Shown here: piece by piece, positions 26,641-39,200 of the stretch | Position numbering within the stretch: the stretch's first letter is position 1 | Layout: each line of letters begins with the position of its first letter | Source: Branchiostoma lanceolatum | Lineage: Eukaryota; Chordata; Leptocardii; Amphioxiformes; Branchiostomatidae | Assembly: GCF_035083965.1 (NCBI RefSeq) | Contig: NC_089722.1 | Span: 21,507,142-21,571,141, forward strand | Direction of reading: 5' to 3' | DNA length: 64,000 nucleotides | Made by a program: the position numbers and the translations under genes | The notes under the pieces: model-generated | The model's database searches: none | What the model saw: the letters and a program-made list of their open reading frames with translations, nothing else | What the model was told of the DNA's origin: nothing

Positions 26641-27067
26641 AAAGCAGATAGCCGGCTTCTAAACATAGACCTGACTTTCTAACGTCATCAACCCAAGGCT
26701 CCCCCGGGTCAGACGGCAAGATGTTGTTTTGGAAAGAAACACTTTAACCGAAAATACATTTTACGGAAACTGTTCGGGTTCAAACAGTCTAACAACAGCA
26801 GCTATATACGCAAATGGCCAGCTTGTAACGTTGTCTAGTGAGTTTAGTGCTTCCTATGGGATTTGGGTTAGTGTTTATGACACATGAATATTGAAAGTTT
26901 TGGCAACCTTGCTAGACCAGAACGTCGGCCTACGCCCCCCTCCCCCTCACGTACCCGGACATCCCTGCATCGACACATCAATTTGCTGCCATAACGGCCT
27001 GTCAGGGACGGTCTAGAGTTACCATTCGTAACAATACCTCTTCTGTACAATAAAACAATCCACTCAC

Positions 27068-27300
27068 GTCTTCGTGAAGCTTCGGAAACTTTCCAGGCGG
27101 CTGTTAAATTCTTGTGATCGCTGAAATCCGGGGGTTGGTGCAGGGGTACAGATTTCTTCCAGCGACGACTTTCGAAGGTATATCCGATGTTAGAACGCCC
27201 TAGACGACAACAACTGCTAGAACGGACTATCTACAACGGATACATACACTACAGGGCTTTCAAACTATGACTTCGGCGTCAAAATCGTCCTTAATGAATG
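27068..27300 (-). other. Candidate untranslated first exon and promoter of a minus-strand gene, possibly CLIP
   Basis: A CpG-richer segment (27.07-27.5 kb) on the minus strand ends in GAAGAC followed by GTGAGT, a consensus splice donor at 27067-27066. No ORF of note is present. The next minus-strand acceptor leading to a recognised coding exon is the one at 6590. If joined, the intervening 20.5 kb is a first intron of the CLIP gene. The upper boundary is arbitrary. It could equally belong to an unrecognised non-coding transcript. Confidence 0.3.
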
Positions 27301-27539
27301 CAAAATATGACCTAACTCTAAATCAGGTGATTACACCACCCTGCTGTGGCCATTTTCTGGGTCAGCCTTAGTACACTATAAAGAGCCGTCGGTCGGATTA
27401 CTGCGCGGCCGTACACCTGCGTGTTACTACGCGGAGCGACGTTAATGAGTACGTCTTTTGAAAGTCCTTTTAAAGTCTGTGGATGTGTTATTCGCATAGT
27501 TATTCGTATTTGCTCAACCAAAAGCTAAATGTCTCCGGT

Positions 27540-30211
27540 GGACCTCAAAACGTTGAATTTTACTGGAAGTGATTATAGTGGTTGGGATTGAAGTGTTGAT
27601 GCACAGCGCCCTCTGGTATTGCTAAACATACTGCAGTCCATAAAATTCGTCTGCAGGTCCATTACAAACTGCAAGGCAATCATTATGATTTCTGTGTCTA
27701 TTATCCTCACTTCCATACGTAGCAGTACTGTACGACAACGAAAGACAACACAACACAATCTTTTCTCAGTACATTTTGGTAATATTTTTCTCAGCTGCAC
27801 CAATATCTGATACATTTTATGCAAGTATGCATCTTTTCAGACAGATGCACATTGGATGCCATTACAGTAACTGCAACATGCACAAATCTAACAGAAGTTC
27901 CAACGTATGCCTAAGACTAGTTCATAAACCTTTGTATCCTAATCAACAAGTGGTACGTATTACAATCAATTGTCCAATCCTGTCAAATTTCATTTCATTT
28001 ATCACTGGCCTACTTTCTAGCCTAGGTGCCATCCTCCGTTGTAACCACTGGCTCAATCTTTTCGTTTGCTAACCCTGGTACCCAGGCTACCTACTTTCAG
28101 CATTTCAGTACCTAAACCTCTTGACTGAAGTACTTATTCCTACTACCAGTTTTCTAACTCATAACATAACTAATGATGCTGTTCAAAATCTTGCACCCTT
28201 GTTACCAAGGACTACGTCCACATAGAATGTTTCTGTCATTTTCAAATAATTTCATTACAGGGCCTTGAATTGTTCACTTTGGCAAAAACTGTCATAGATA
28301 TTTTCTTCATAAACAAAATAAAAAAAGTTGTGTTGCTTATTACCATATTTCAAGAACACCACTTCCTATACTTTCTAGCAGCATTTAACCCATACCTTTT
28401 ACAAACGTACATGTATCCGACAATCAATTATGCTTCACCAAAAAAAAAAATTCATTCAGAATCAGATTTGTTCATTTCCAGCAAGACACCGTCTGAACAC
28501 CATGTCAAATATTGCAAAAAATACAGTGGTCTGTTAACCTTCTCCCTGCTGCCTAACTCTGTGACTAATAGGGAATTGGGTGTCAAATGGCTACTTCAGA
28601 GTGCTAAAGGTTAACCAAATTTTGACAGAGATACCAGGAGCTATCAAAAACCATCAGTCCTATTTCTAGGCAGCATTCAGGTTGATGTCAAACTACGCAG
28701 AAGCAAATTTCACAGCAGTGAATCTTGCATTCAGTAGTTTTCTACCAATATTCAAGATCACTATGCAGAATTTCAAAGGTATGCTTTGGTGAGAAAATAC
28801 AAAACAGGAAGTATTTTGCTGCTGAGTTCTACTAGGCAATCAATCCTTTTTACAATCGTACAATGTTGTGTTATCTTACAGCTCTTGGCATTTAAGGATG
28901 CTTGTAACTCAAGACACGTTATCAAACTGCCTAGCACATACAGTGAATGATATAACACCCATTTGAAGGCTGCACAATGCTTTCATTACTGGCCCACCTC
29001 AATACTCACAATACTTGGTCACACACATGAACATACACTTGTAGATTGACAATCAGGCTGTACAATGATATCATGGTTTCGTGATGACCTGTTCAACTTG
29101 CAGTATCTCTGGCTTGGCACACTGATTTCCATGCAACATCCCTATGGACTGATCAACACCACTGGAAGACCCTTGACTTAAAAACGAATAAGTCAAACCT
29201 CAACAATAGTCAGATGACTCAACTATGTTTTACCATTACGAAAGCACTATCGCAACTACTTTGTTCACATAAAAGTTAACTGAAGTGTTGGCAATTACAT
29301 ACTAGTACATGTAACAGAATGATCTGAAGTAACAAAGTACTTAAGGCTTCTTATATTGATTGGCTGTGAAGCTTGAAAGATATACAGATCTTTAGATGTA
29401 AAATTGTAAGAGTACTAGTATCACAACTTGAGAATCTCAACGTCATAATAACTACAAGGCAATTATTCAGTAAAAATATGCGTTGAATTACTTAGAGATA
29501 AAGGACACGTTAGATGAGAATGTAAGAACAGCCAAGGTACACAGTGGGTTGAAGAGTCCAAGGGAAGGGTTTCAATTTTTACTAGGCTGGTCAAAGTCCA
29601 CGAAGAGGACAAGTCAACTGTGAATACAACTGGAATTGAGTATGATATGTTCGAGAATTTTGGAACCAGTGATTTTTATCAAAATAAAGCTATCTACACA
29701 AAGACAAGCAACCAACAGAATAATCAAATAACATGTGTCACTTCATATTTATTCCATAATTTTTTTTTTTTCAAATTTCAACATCACCATATCAGAGGTT
29801 CAAGCTCCATCATTCTCATTTTTTTCTTTTAAGTACCATTTTACTTGAAGAGCTTTCCATACTTTAGAGGTACACTGAGGAGGCTTTGATTTGCCATTGC
29901 ACTTGCTTGAAGTAAATCCATTTCACATGAGAGTTTTTCTTTCTAAATTCAAAGTGACCAACATTTGAAGACTTACAAAACACAAGTAAATTGTTTCATC
30001 AAACTTGCATAAACAACTTTGGAGTTTTATTTCTCTTTGCCCCACAAGTTAAACTTTTCTCATGTCTACCAAGCACTGTAAGCTATATGGAACGTGCAGT
30101 TTCCTGCTGTATTCACGGCTGAAACGTCTTACTTTCTTTACTTCTCATTTGTTGCAATGATTACTATTTGAGGCATGAATGGTCACATCAACATTGGCAC
30201 CATGCAACACG
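27540..30211. other. Intergenic sequence and presumed RNF10 3' UTR
   Basis: No coding signal except the MITE at 28534. Reverse AATAAA signals (TTTATT on the plus strand) near 30028 and 29747 are candidate RNF10 polyadenylation sites. Confidence 0.4.
28534..28616. mobile_element. TTAA-ended MITE, copy 2
   Basis: About 83 bp: TTAACCTTCTCCCTGCTGCC at the left and GCTAAAGGTTAA at the right, so the terminal TTAACCTT is inverted. In reverse orientation to the copy at 39519. Confidence 0.7.
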
Positions 30212-33200
30212 TCACTTGTAGTGGATGACAGAGGTGGAGAACAACAGTTTCTTCTTATTTTTGTTCTTCTTTTTCTTTCCTCCCGAAGTCTGAGGCCCAG
30301 CTGATGATTCTGTGGAAAAATAAAAAAAACAAGACTATAGTTATAACACTGCAATGTAATCATTGACATGGATTAGCAGACTCTCACAATAGCATTATCT
30401 GAAATTCAACAGAATAATTGTGTAACTTGCCTCATGTGTATTAATTTGATGTGTGAGCATTAGTGCAATAATCTCCATGAAATACACATGTAGGAGGTAC
30501 TGTTTTTCGTTTGCGTGCTTTGCTTGCTTGTTTGTCTTGGTGTGTGTCTGCAGTTATGTGAATATTGTAGAGATATGAGGCAGAAAATGGAGTAACCAGA
30601 GATTGGCAAGATGGGAAAGTTGGCTCGGCACAAGTCCAAAATTGAACACCAAGGATGGGAAGGTTGGCTCCTTTTACTTACAAAACACATCTAATGTTAT
30701 GCAAGGTTTATTGCTCAACTAAAAGCTCTCATTCAACATGACAACATGTATACTATAGTAGCCTGTCTATAGTTTTATGGCTCTACCTGCAGATCCGTCT
30801 AGGTTGCCTAGAGCCTGTGCGATGGCCTCGCTGAAGGAGTTCTGGTAGGTCGGCGCGGGAACCCAGTCCTCGCCAGGCTCGTCGTCCTCACTATCTGCAC
30901 TGCTGCGCTGCTTACGAAGTTCAACTGAAGAAAAACGGCAGACGACTGTGTTAGATGCTCCGTAGATTCATTCACATTCGTGGTGGTTCTAATTCGTAGT
31001 AAAGTAGTACAGTAGTAGTAGACTGGAAGTGTATATTCAGATTGTCAATTTGCAGTGGGGAATCACGCACACACACACACACACCAAAAAATTACAAAAG
31101 TTTCAAGATTTACATGTATAGTACCTTAATGTATAGATAGAATGTCCTCAAAAATGACAGTATACTAAAGTGGATTTTCACCTCATAACAAGAGTATTTA
31201 GAAGCATAGAGGTATGGTAATATGAGGAAACTTCAACAATGCATACTGCTCAAGGCTCACCTTTTTGTTCCTTGGCTACCACTGCTCGTGGCCAAACCTC
31301 TGGCTTGGCTTGGCCCTCCCTCAACATCTGTAACAGACCCAGAAACAGAATTATTAGAGTCATGCAGAATGAGTTTTACTGCAGCTTTGGATACAGCTGT
31401 CAGCATAAGGCAGCAAGTTGCAAAATTATCTACATCAAAAGGGTGTTAACGTGGAAGTTCATCTGTGTTGTTAAACAACATTATGAACATGTATCTAGTC
31501 TCAAAACAGGAGTTTCCACAAATAGGGCAACTTTTTGAAAATTTGAGTGGTTTACCTGGGCGAATGATGGAGGTGGTGGGTAGAAGGGTGATGTGTCCTC
31601 AGGTGCTGCTGCTTCAGCTGCAGCTGTAGCACCTGCCGCTCCTGGCACAAACTCCACGGCAGCGGGGTTCAAGTTAGAACCTACATGTACAACACACAAT
31701 AAAGCTGTGGTAAATAAAGAGAAGATTAACACAGCAAATCCATCCTACTCCAACATACCATTCTATCAATAACTGATACAAGAACCTTGATACTATCTTC
31801 GGGAAAGGACGCAATGCCTGTGGTATCCCAGTCTCGACTAACTTATGCAGTATATATCATCTTCTCCCATTGTTTATCTGACCTGGATTCAACCTAAGTG
31901 TTTGATTAGACTGAGAGCGTTTCAGTAATTCACAGCCTTAATCCTATGGCCTCGGTCAGTCAGTATTGACCATGGTAAAATCCTAATACACATTAGCGCT
32001 ACAGCATCGGCTATGGCTTAACAGCCCTATGCAAGAAATGACACATTGGTCACATCTGATAGCTGAGTCAGTTGACCAATAAAACAGTATTAGTCACATT
32101 ACTATCATTTCGTTGTCGAATTATGCTATGATTTGACATATAATTTTTTTATATACAACCAATTACTATTCTGTTAGTATTTTGTTAGTATTATTATTGT
32201 CTGATATGTTATTGTTATTATTTACTACTATAATTATATTATGAATTGTTAGATTTATGTTATTTTTGTTAATTTAGATGGGGGAAGACCTTGTATAAGC
32301 CACTATGGCTTTTTTTTCTTCCCCCAGCACATGTTTTTTGTTTGTTCTATTATGTAAAATTGATTTTAATATGTGCAAATAAACCAAACCAAACCAAACT
32401 TACTTCTCTGTAAGTCAGAGAGGAAAAAAGGATTATCATAAAATAGAATCTACACATTAATACAGGTGAGCTTTAAGGGTGGGAGCCACGGACCTGGTGA
32501 TCCTATAGGAGTCTGGACAGAAGAAGAGGAGGCGGACCCCGGACTCTGGGACAGCTCGGATTCTGGGTTCTGTGGGTACAGAGGGTTCCGCCATTCGGGG
32601 AACTCATGTCTGCTCTCCAGGGCTGAACGCAGGTCAGGATCTGTCATCAAAGAGGAAATACAAAAAAAGTCAAGCCTTCTTGTGCACAAAATGAGTTTGT
32701 CAACAAAGGCAGTTCTCTATAGACCTCTTTCAGTGACATCAATGCAGTCGGACCTGCACAAGTGACCACATCTACATAAAGACCACCTGGCCGAAGTGAC
32801 CACATTTTGGTGGTCCCTTAGATGATTTTGCCATTGACACAAGCATTAAAAATCCTGTCTACAGTGACCACCTGTCCACACAGCCTTTTTTCGGTCTTCT
32901 TGGGCAGTTTTAACTACTGCATAATTGCAAAAACAGCCAGGTTTGATCTACTCCCTTGGCATACTCATGAAGGAAACTGTGATGTTGACTTTAACATCTG
33001 ACTCACATTGTCCAAGTATCTTCTTGGACTCTTCCTCTGAGATCCTGCGATCACGTCGCTGCTCCTGACGGTGCTTCTTGGCCCGAGCCTGCTTCCTCTT
33101 CTGAACTTCATCTAGAAAAACAAAAACGAAAGATGTTACGTGCTGACATGGTTGAGCTGCAATCAAGGGCAATTCCTGGTACAATGAACCTGTAAATACT

Positions 33201-36200
33201 GTACATAGCATTTGTCTTCACTGTCACAACCAGTGGAAGATAAGCTCTTCAGTGACCTAAACTGGACCGAGATCACTTTATCTCAGTAAGTAGCTATCAT
33301 TAGAAACCACACTATAAAAGCACTCCACTCCATAGGTGGATGCCACAAGAAAACATCTCACCTTCAAAAAAGCGCAGTGTTGCCCGAGACACCAGCGGAG
33401 GTTTGATGGCCAGCTCGCACACGCTGAACTCACAGGTCAGCGGGAGGTGGCTCAGGTAGCGCAGACGTCTGCGAACATCCTAGTGAATCAATGACATCAC
33501 ATCATGTTTAATGTCTCAAACTAATTCTAGAGTTTCTCCATGGGCTCTATGGATTAATGATTATCCAGTAGCCTTGCCTGTCAATCCATTTACATGCTGT
33601 CCCAGTGACAAAGTCTAATTTTTTTGCTTTCTTAGTGTAACGTGTCCAGCTAATCTTGATCTTGATTGGGTACTGGGCAACATCCCTCTTGTTGTAATAG
33701 CCAGCTGGTCCCAATGAGGGAGAATACGAAGGAGACAGTTATAGCCATGAGGAAATGGCTTCTAAATACATGTGTACCAAGAAACTCACTTCTGTCATGA
33801 ATTCTTGGTCTATCTCCACAGTCTTGCCACTGATCCTTTCAGGACAGTTCTCCAAACTTCCATACTCCTGAAACAACAAACAGAACATCAACTTAACTGA
33901 AACTATTTCTCACCATAACAAGTACTAACAAAGTCCATAACAACTTCTAACAAAATAGGTGACAGATCAGCAGCATTTTAACTGGGAATATTATCATTTT
34001 AATTCAAAACATAACATTGAAATGGTAGATTCATGCATAGAAGGTTAATCTCTAATCTTTATAAATATCATCTTACCTTGACAAGGCACTTGATGTTCAG
34101 AGAATGAAGGTATAAGTGCTGGCCATCGTCAGCTGTGGAGGATAGAAAAAAAATCACCAAGTGCACTACAACAAAATTACACAGACTCAAGATACAAATA
34201 AACTGCGAAGAATTCCTAAGGACAAGTTTTACAATGCAGACAGCTAAAATATTTCATACCTTGGTAGAAATAAAAGAAGTTCTTGGCCCCATATGGGAGA
34301 CTGGTTGCCTCATGACCAGCTGCTGTTGCTCCCTGACTAGAACTGGCTGTAGTTCCTTCACCACCAGCAGAACTGGCTGTAATTTCTTCACCAACTGCAG
34401 AGCTGGCTGTCATTTCTTCACCAACAGCCACATCTGACTCCTTGTTTTCACCAACACTCTGCTCCTGAACTTCTTGGCTTTGAGTATCAGAGACAGGCAA
34501 TGTTGTAGCTTCCTCAGCTGGCTCCAGGATGCCTTCAACAGCGATGGGAGACAGTAGAGCCTCATTCTCCACTTCCTCATCAGAGAAGGCTGATGCATAC
34601 TGCACCGAGGGCTGAGGACACATACATACATATTGTGTTAGCATAGGTTTGGATGTTTCCCCATATTGCTGTGATTTGTATACATGACTTTGTGCTCGAA
34701 CAATTTCATAGGTGGCAAGGTGGTCTTGTGATTAGGGTTGTTAACTTACAATCTTAAGGTTTTGGGTTCGAATCCCTAGCAGGCCCCAATGTTGTGCTTA
34801 TGGCACTTAAAACCTATTTCCTCACTTAACTTAGCTTCGTTTAGGGACATCCTCTCAGAGGGGACATAAAGTAGGAGGTCCCGTGTTTGAGGAGAGACAC
34901 ACCTCTGTTAAAGATCCCACTTATCAAAAAGAGTAACCCGATGTGAGAGGATCAAACCTTACAGTCTGGTCTTACACAGGTTGTATGTACTGTACAAACC
35001 TGGTGTCTTACACCTAAGGGTAGTACTGGCTATGAGAAACAAACAAATACATTTCGTTTGAGTAAAAAAAGTAAATTTGATCTTGATGTTTCACCTTGGA
35101 AGCCTGCCAGGTGTTCTCAGATGGTTTCTCCTCCTTGCTGTCCTCCTCCTGCCCTCCCTCCTCTGTGCTCAGCCCACCAGCTGCAGCTGCCAGCTGTTCC
35201 ACCTGCGTCTCTGTGATGGTCTTCTCCTCACGCTCAGTAAGACTCTTCAGGGCTGCCTCAATGAAGCAAGCTTCTGGGCACTAAACATATAGATTTATAT
35301 GTTATACTCAAAATGACATACTACTACTGTAATTTACTTTATCTTCACGGTAGCAAAATTTCATGGTGTGAGGAAAATGGATATTTTCACTGAACTTCAA
35401 CTTCACGGTGGTGGCAAGTGATTTACAGAACAGATGTGTGAAGGAATCATAAATAATTACAACAGGTTTTTCACAGTGATGATAAGTTCACGGTACAGAG
35501 GTGACCATGAAAACAGTAAACATAAAGTTACAGTGAAGGAAAGAAGAATAGAAATTCTTACAACAGAAAGAAGAAATAATTACAACAGGTTTTTCACAGT
35601 GATGATAAGTTCACGGTACAGAGGTGACCATGAAAACAGTAAACATAAAGTTACAGTGAAGGAAAGAAGAATTACAGTACTGTGCTCTAATGCATTAACG
35701 ATTTCAGATATCATTTGTTCTCCATTTAAAGGTCTAAATTAAACTCAAGACAAAAGATAATGGATGATAAGTGCTGTTCATACACTTACATCTTTGTCCT
35801 TTTCCAGTTGATCCTGTAGCATGGCCTTCTCAGGACCGATGATCTGAGAATGTACCTGGTCACTGGAAGCAACCAGGAGTTTCACAAAGCGAGTGTCCAC
35901 TTCATCTAAAACAGTTAAGTAATACATCATTTAAAGACACATCACAGAAACAAAAATAGAGCAAAAAACAAGCTTTCAATTGGCAACTGTTGATTTACAA
36001 TGCTTTGGAAAATATTTTTCCATTTAGTGCTTTGCTAAAAATGGGAGCCATAGTAAAGCCGCATTGTACGAGAACTAGCATCATGGACACACTGGACAGA
36101 GCCTCTTGGAAGTACACTATGAAGACTAGCCGACTGCCACGCACCCGTGTCAGGGATGCCTTCAGAAGGATAATCAAATACTGTAAGTCTACTTAGATCC

Positions 36201-39200
36201 GCGGGGCCTAAAATCCGCGGTTTCGGGCAAATGGAGAATCCGCGGTGGTTCTAAATTCGCGCTGGGCGATGAGTAGAAAAAAATAACTGAATACTGCCAT
36301 CAGAAAATGTTTGGTTAATTTTTAAAAATCAAAAATGTTACGAAGGTCGCCACAAAACTGCTTCAAAATCGTCAGAAAATGCGGTCCACGCCGAAACTGT
36401 GACGGGGAATTCCCGCCTTGTGATCACGTGAAATCTTGCAGTCAACCAATCAGAGCAAAGTTTTTCTGACTCAAACCAATCAGCGCTTAGAACAGGCGGT
36501 AAACAAGAGTAAACAAAGATGGCGACCCAGCCCGGCCCTTGCCGCTAGCGTGCTGTATTTTGAAGTAAAATTACGGCGTAAACACGACTCATCTACCCTA
36601 CCTAAGCAGAATTTCCACGGGAAGAAAATTAAAGGGATAGATTCTCCACCGAATACGACCACAAATGGCGGCAAATCACAGCGTAGGGACTCAAATGCTC
36701 GGGCGAAAATCTTTTTTTTTTCTTTACGTATTTTTGCTGGCTTTCTTGAAAAACAGGTTTTTAATGAGATCAACATATGTCAAAGGCACCGATATCGATG
36801 GTTTGCAAGCATAACAATAGCAAGAAACAAAAGAGCGTGATTATACGCCGGTAAACGGCGTCCCCACGCCCGTAACAACAATGCAAAGCCAAAATTGTGG
36901 CGTGTATCTCCATAGTTATTTTCTGATTTCTCGGTAAATTACTCTATGTGTGTAGCGGTCGGGAGTAGCGACGCCGCTCGGCCAAACTCCTGCGAATCAT
37001 ATGTAATATCACTTGTTAACTCGTATGTACTGTGTAAAAGCTTGTCATGTTTTACACAATCGCGTGCATTGTTTATGTGTCGCTTTTCCCTGAAGTCGAG
37101 CTCACTCGTATATGTGGGGAGGGGGGCAAAAGTACGATAAACATATCCGCGGGGAAATTGATTCGCGGCGCAGAGGTCGCCACGGATCCCGCGGATCTAA
37201 TTATACCGCGGATCTAAGTAGACTTACAGTACTACTACTACTTCACCTCATATTGAGGATGACAAAAGAAAAAGAAGACATGCACACACTAGGCCATCAC
37301 AAACCATATTTACCATCTACATTGAAAGGTTGAGCTCCTTTGTCTGCCTTCTGTTTCCACTGAGACACTGGCAGCGCTACGACAGACCCACGCTCACGTT
37401 TCATCAGGCGCATGGTGATCTCGCCACCAACCGCATACTGGGGAGCTGCCATAGACACCACACTGGAAAGATACATATATCATGCCATTACCATCTACTT
37501 ATAACAAGGCATGCTATATTGAGGGATTTTTAAATATTACAAGTTTTTACTTTTAGGATACAGTGTGGTAACTACATGTAGGTAAGCAGGTACATGTAGG
37601 TACGTAAGCTGGTTTTGGCTGTTGTCGCTCATCTGACATGAGCTGTCAGAAACCATTGCAGTCCTTAGTACGGGACATCAAGTCATGGTCCACTGTTCAT
37701 TGTACTTGTGAAAAAAGGCTAGGGGAATTTCCTGTGTACAATGAACCTGCATACACTGTGCATAGCATTTTCTTCTCTGCCATGACCAGTGGAAGAGTAG
37801 CTTAGCTTTTTATTGAACTCATTTGAGCTAAACTGGTTTGAGATCACTTTAACTTTCTTAGAATCTTACAAGCTGGATGTACAAGATACAAAAACAAAAC
37901 TACAGAGACCTTTTGAGGTCTTTCTTGTGGACAGCATCATAGCAGATAGGACACTTCCTCCAGGTCTTGTCGGACAGTGCCAGGTAGTGTAGGATACAGG
38001 GCCAGCAGTAGATGTGGCCACAGCGGGTGATCTTAGCCGCAGTGGGGGGATACAGGCAGATGGGACACGAGGGGACCTCGTTACTGAACAAGCGCTGAAA
38101 CGCAAAGATACCAGTTTAAAACCTTTGTAATAAAGGACAATGGTAGTACAGCTATCTGTACAATAAGCACTTTCACACATTCGAGTATGCATGTGCAACA
38201 TCAGAGGTGAAGGCCCCTGGCTTGTAAACAGCTCTCGTCTCGACCATTGTCTCGATTTGCATTATAACAACATCCAGAAGGGTTTTGGTTACGTCTCAGG
38301 GGCCTTCAACGTTGACACTGCACATGCATACTTCAATGTGTGAAAGCGCTTATAGTAGTACCGATTAGGCAGATTATCATTTACATTTACATACTGGGGT
38401 AAAAAAAGGAACAAAAGTAAATAATCATGAAAACTTAGTATACAGGTACAAGATACAAAGATCCTCACCACTTGTTCAATGCTACTCCAGTCTACCAGAG
38501 TGTCTGGGTCTGCAGAGTGCACAGTGTAGTCCCCCGTATCACGCACCACAAACTGGCAGCTAACAAAACAACACAGGGCACAATATCAGTACATGTACAT
38601 CACATAACACATCCCAATTGTATAAGGTACAATCTACAACTTATAAACATGACTAATATTAGTAATAAGGTAGGAAACTGAAAAATACATGTCTATAGAT
38701 AAACCTAAAGACACTATCATTAAGTATCAACTATAAATTACTAACTTTGACTGAAGAAACTGCTCCTTGTTGAAGGGGTGTGCTGCCCCTCCTTTGCGTC
38801 CCCACTTGTTCCTGCTCTTCCACGAGGTGTGCTGCCCCCCTCCGTACTGGGAGGCGTTCTCCCTCCGCTCGTAGGTAAAGTTGAGTAAATGGTTCAGGTT
38901 CATCTTGCGAGAACCTTTCTGCAAGGCTGAGCCCACCTCAGCCTCGCCCTCCTTCGCTACCTGTGGTTATATAAATTTGTACAATCTTGTTTATTATTTG
39001 CACACTTTAAATGCATTTCAAAATTCAATGAAAAAAAAACAGCTATGAACAGATCCCAGTGTGACAGATAACAAATAGAAACTCTTCATAAAAGACAATG
39101 AGTTAAACAGTATTACCTGAAATGGTCTATTTAGTATATTTTACTTGAATTCTAAACATTACAATATGTATAAGCCATGTGTAATGATACAGACAGTTTT

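Noticed and set aside
34740-34800. tRNA gene
   Set aside because: A and B boxes are present but acceptor and anticodon stems cannot be formed; better explained as a SINE.
36436-36840. 134-codon frame in RNF10 intron
   Set aside because: Lies inside the TIR-bounded element 36179-37231 and has no family resemblance; the related copy at 23.3 kb does not preserve it.
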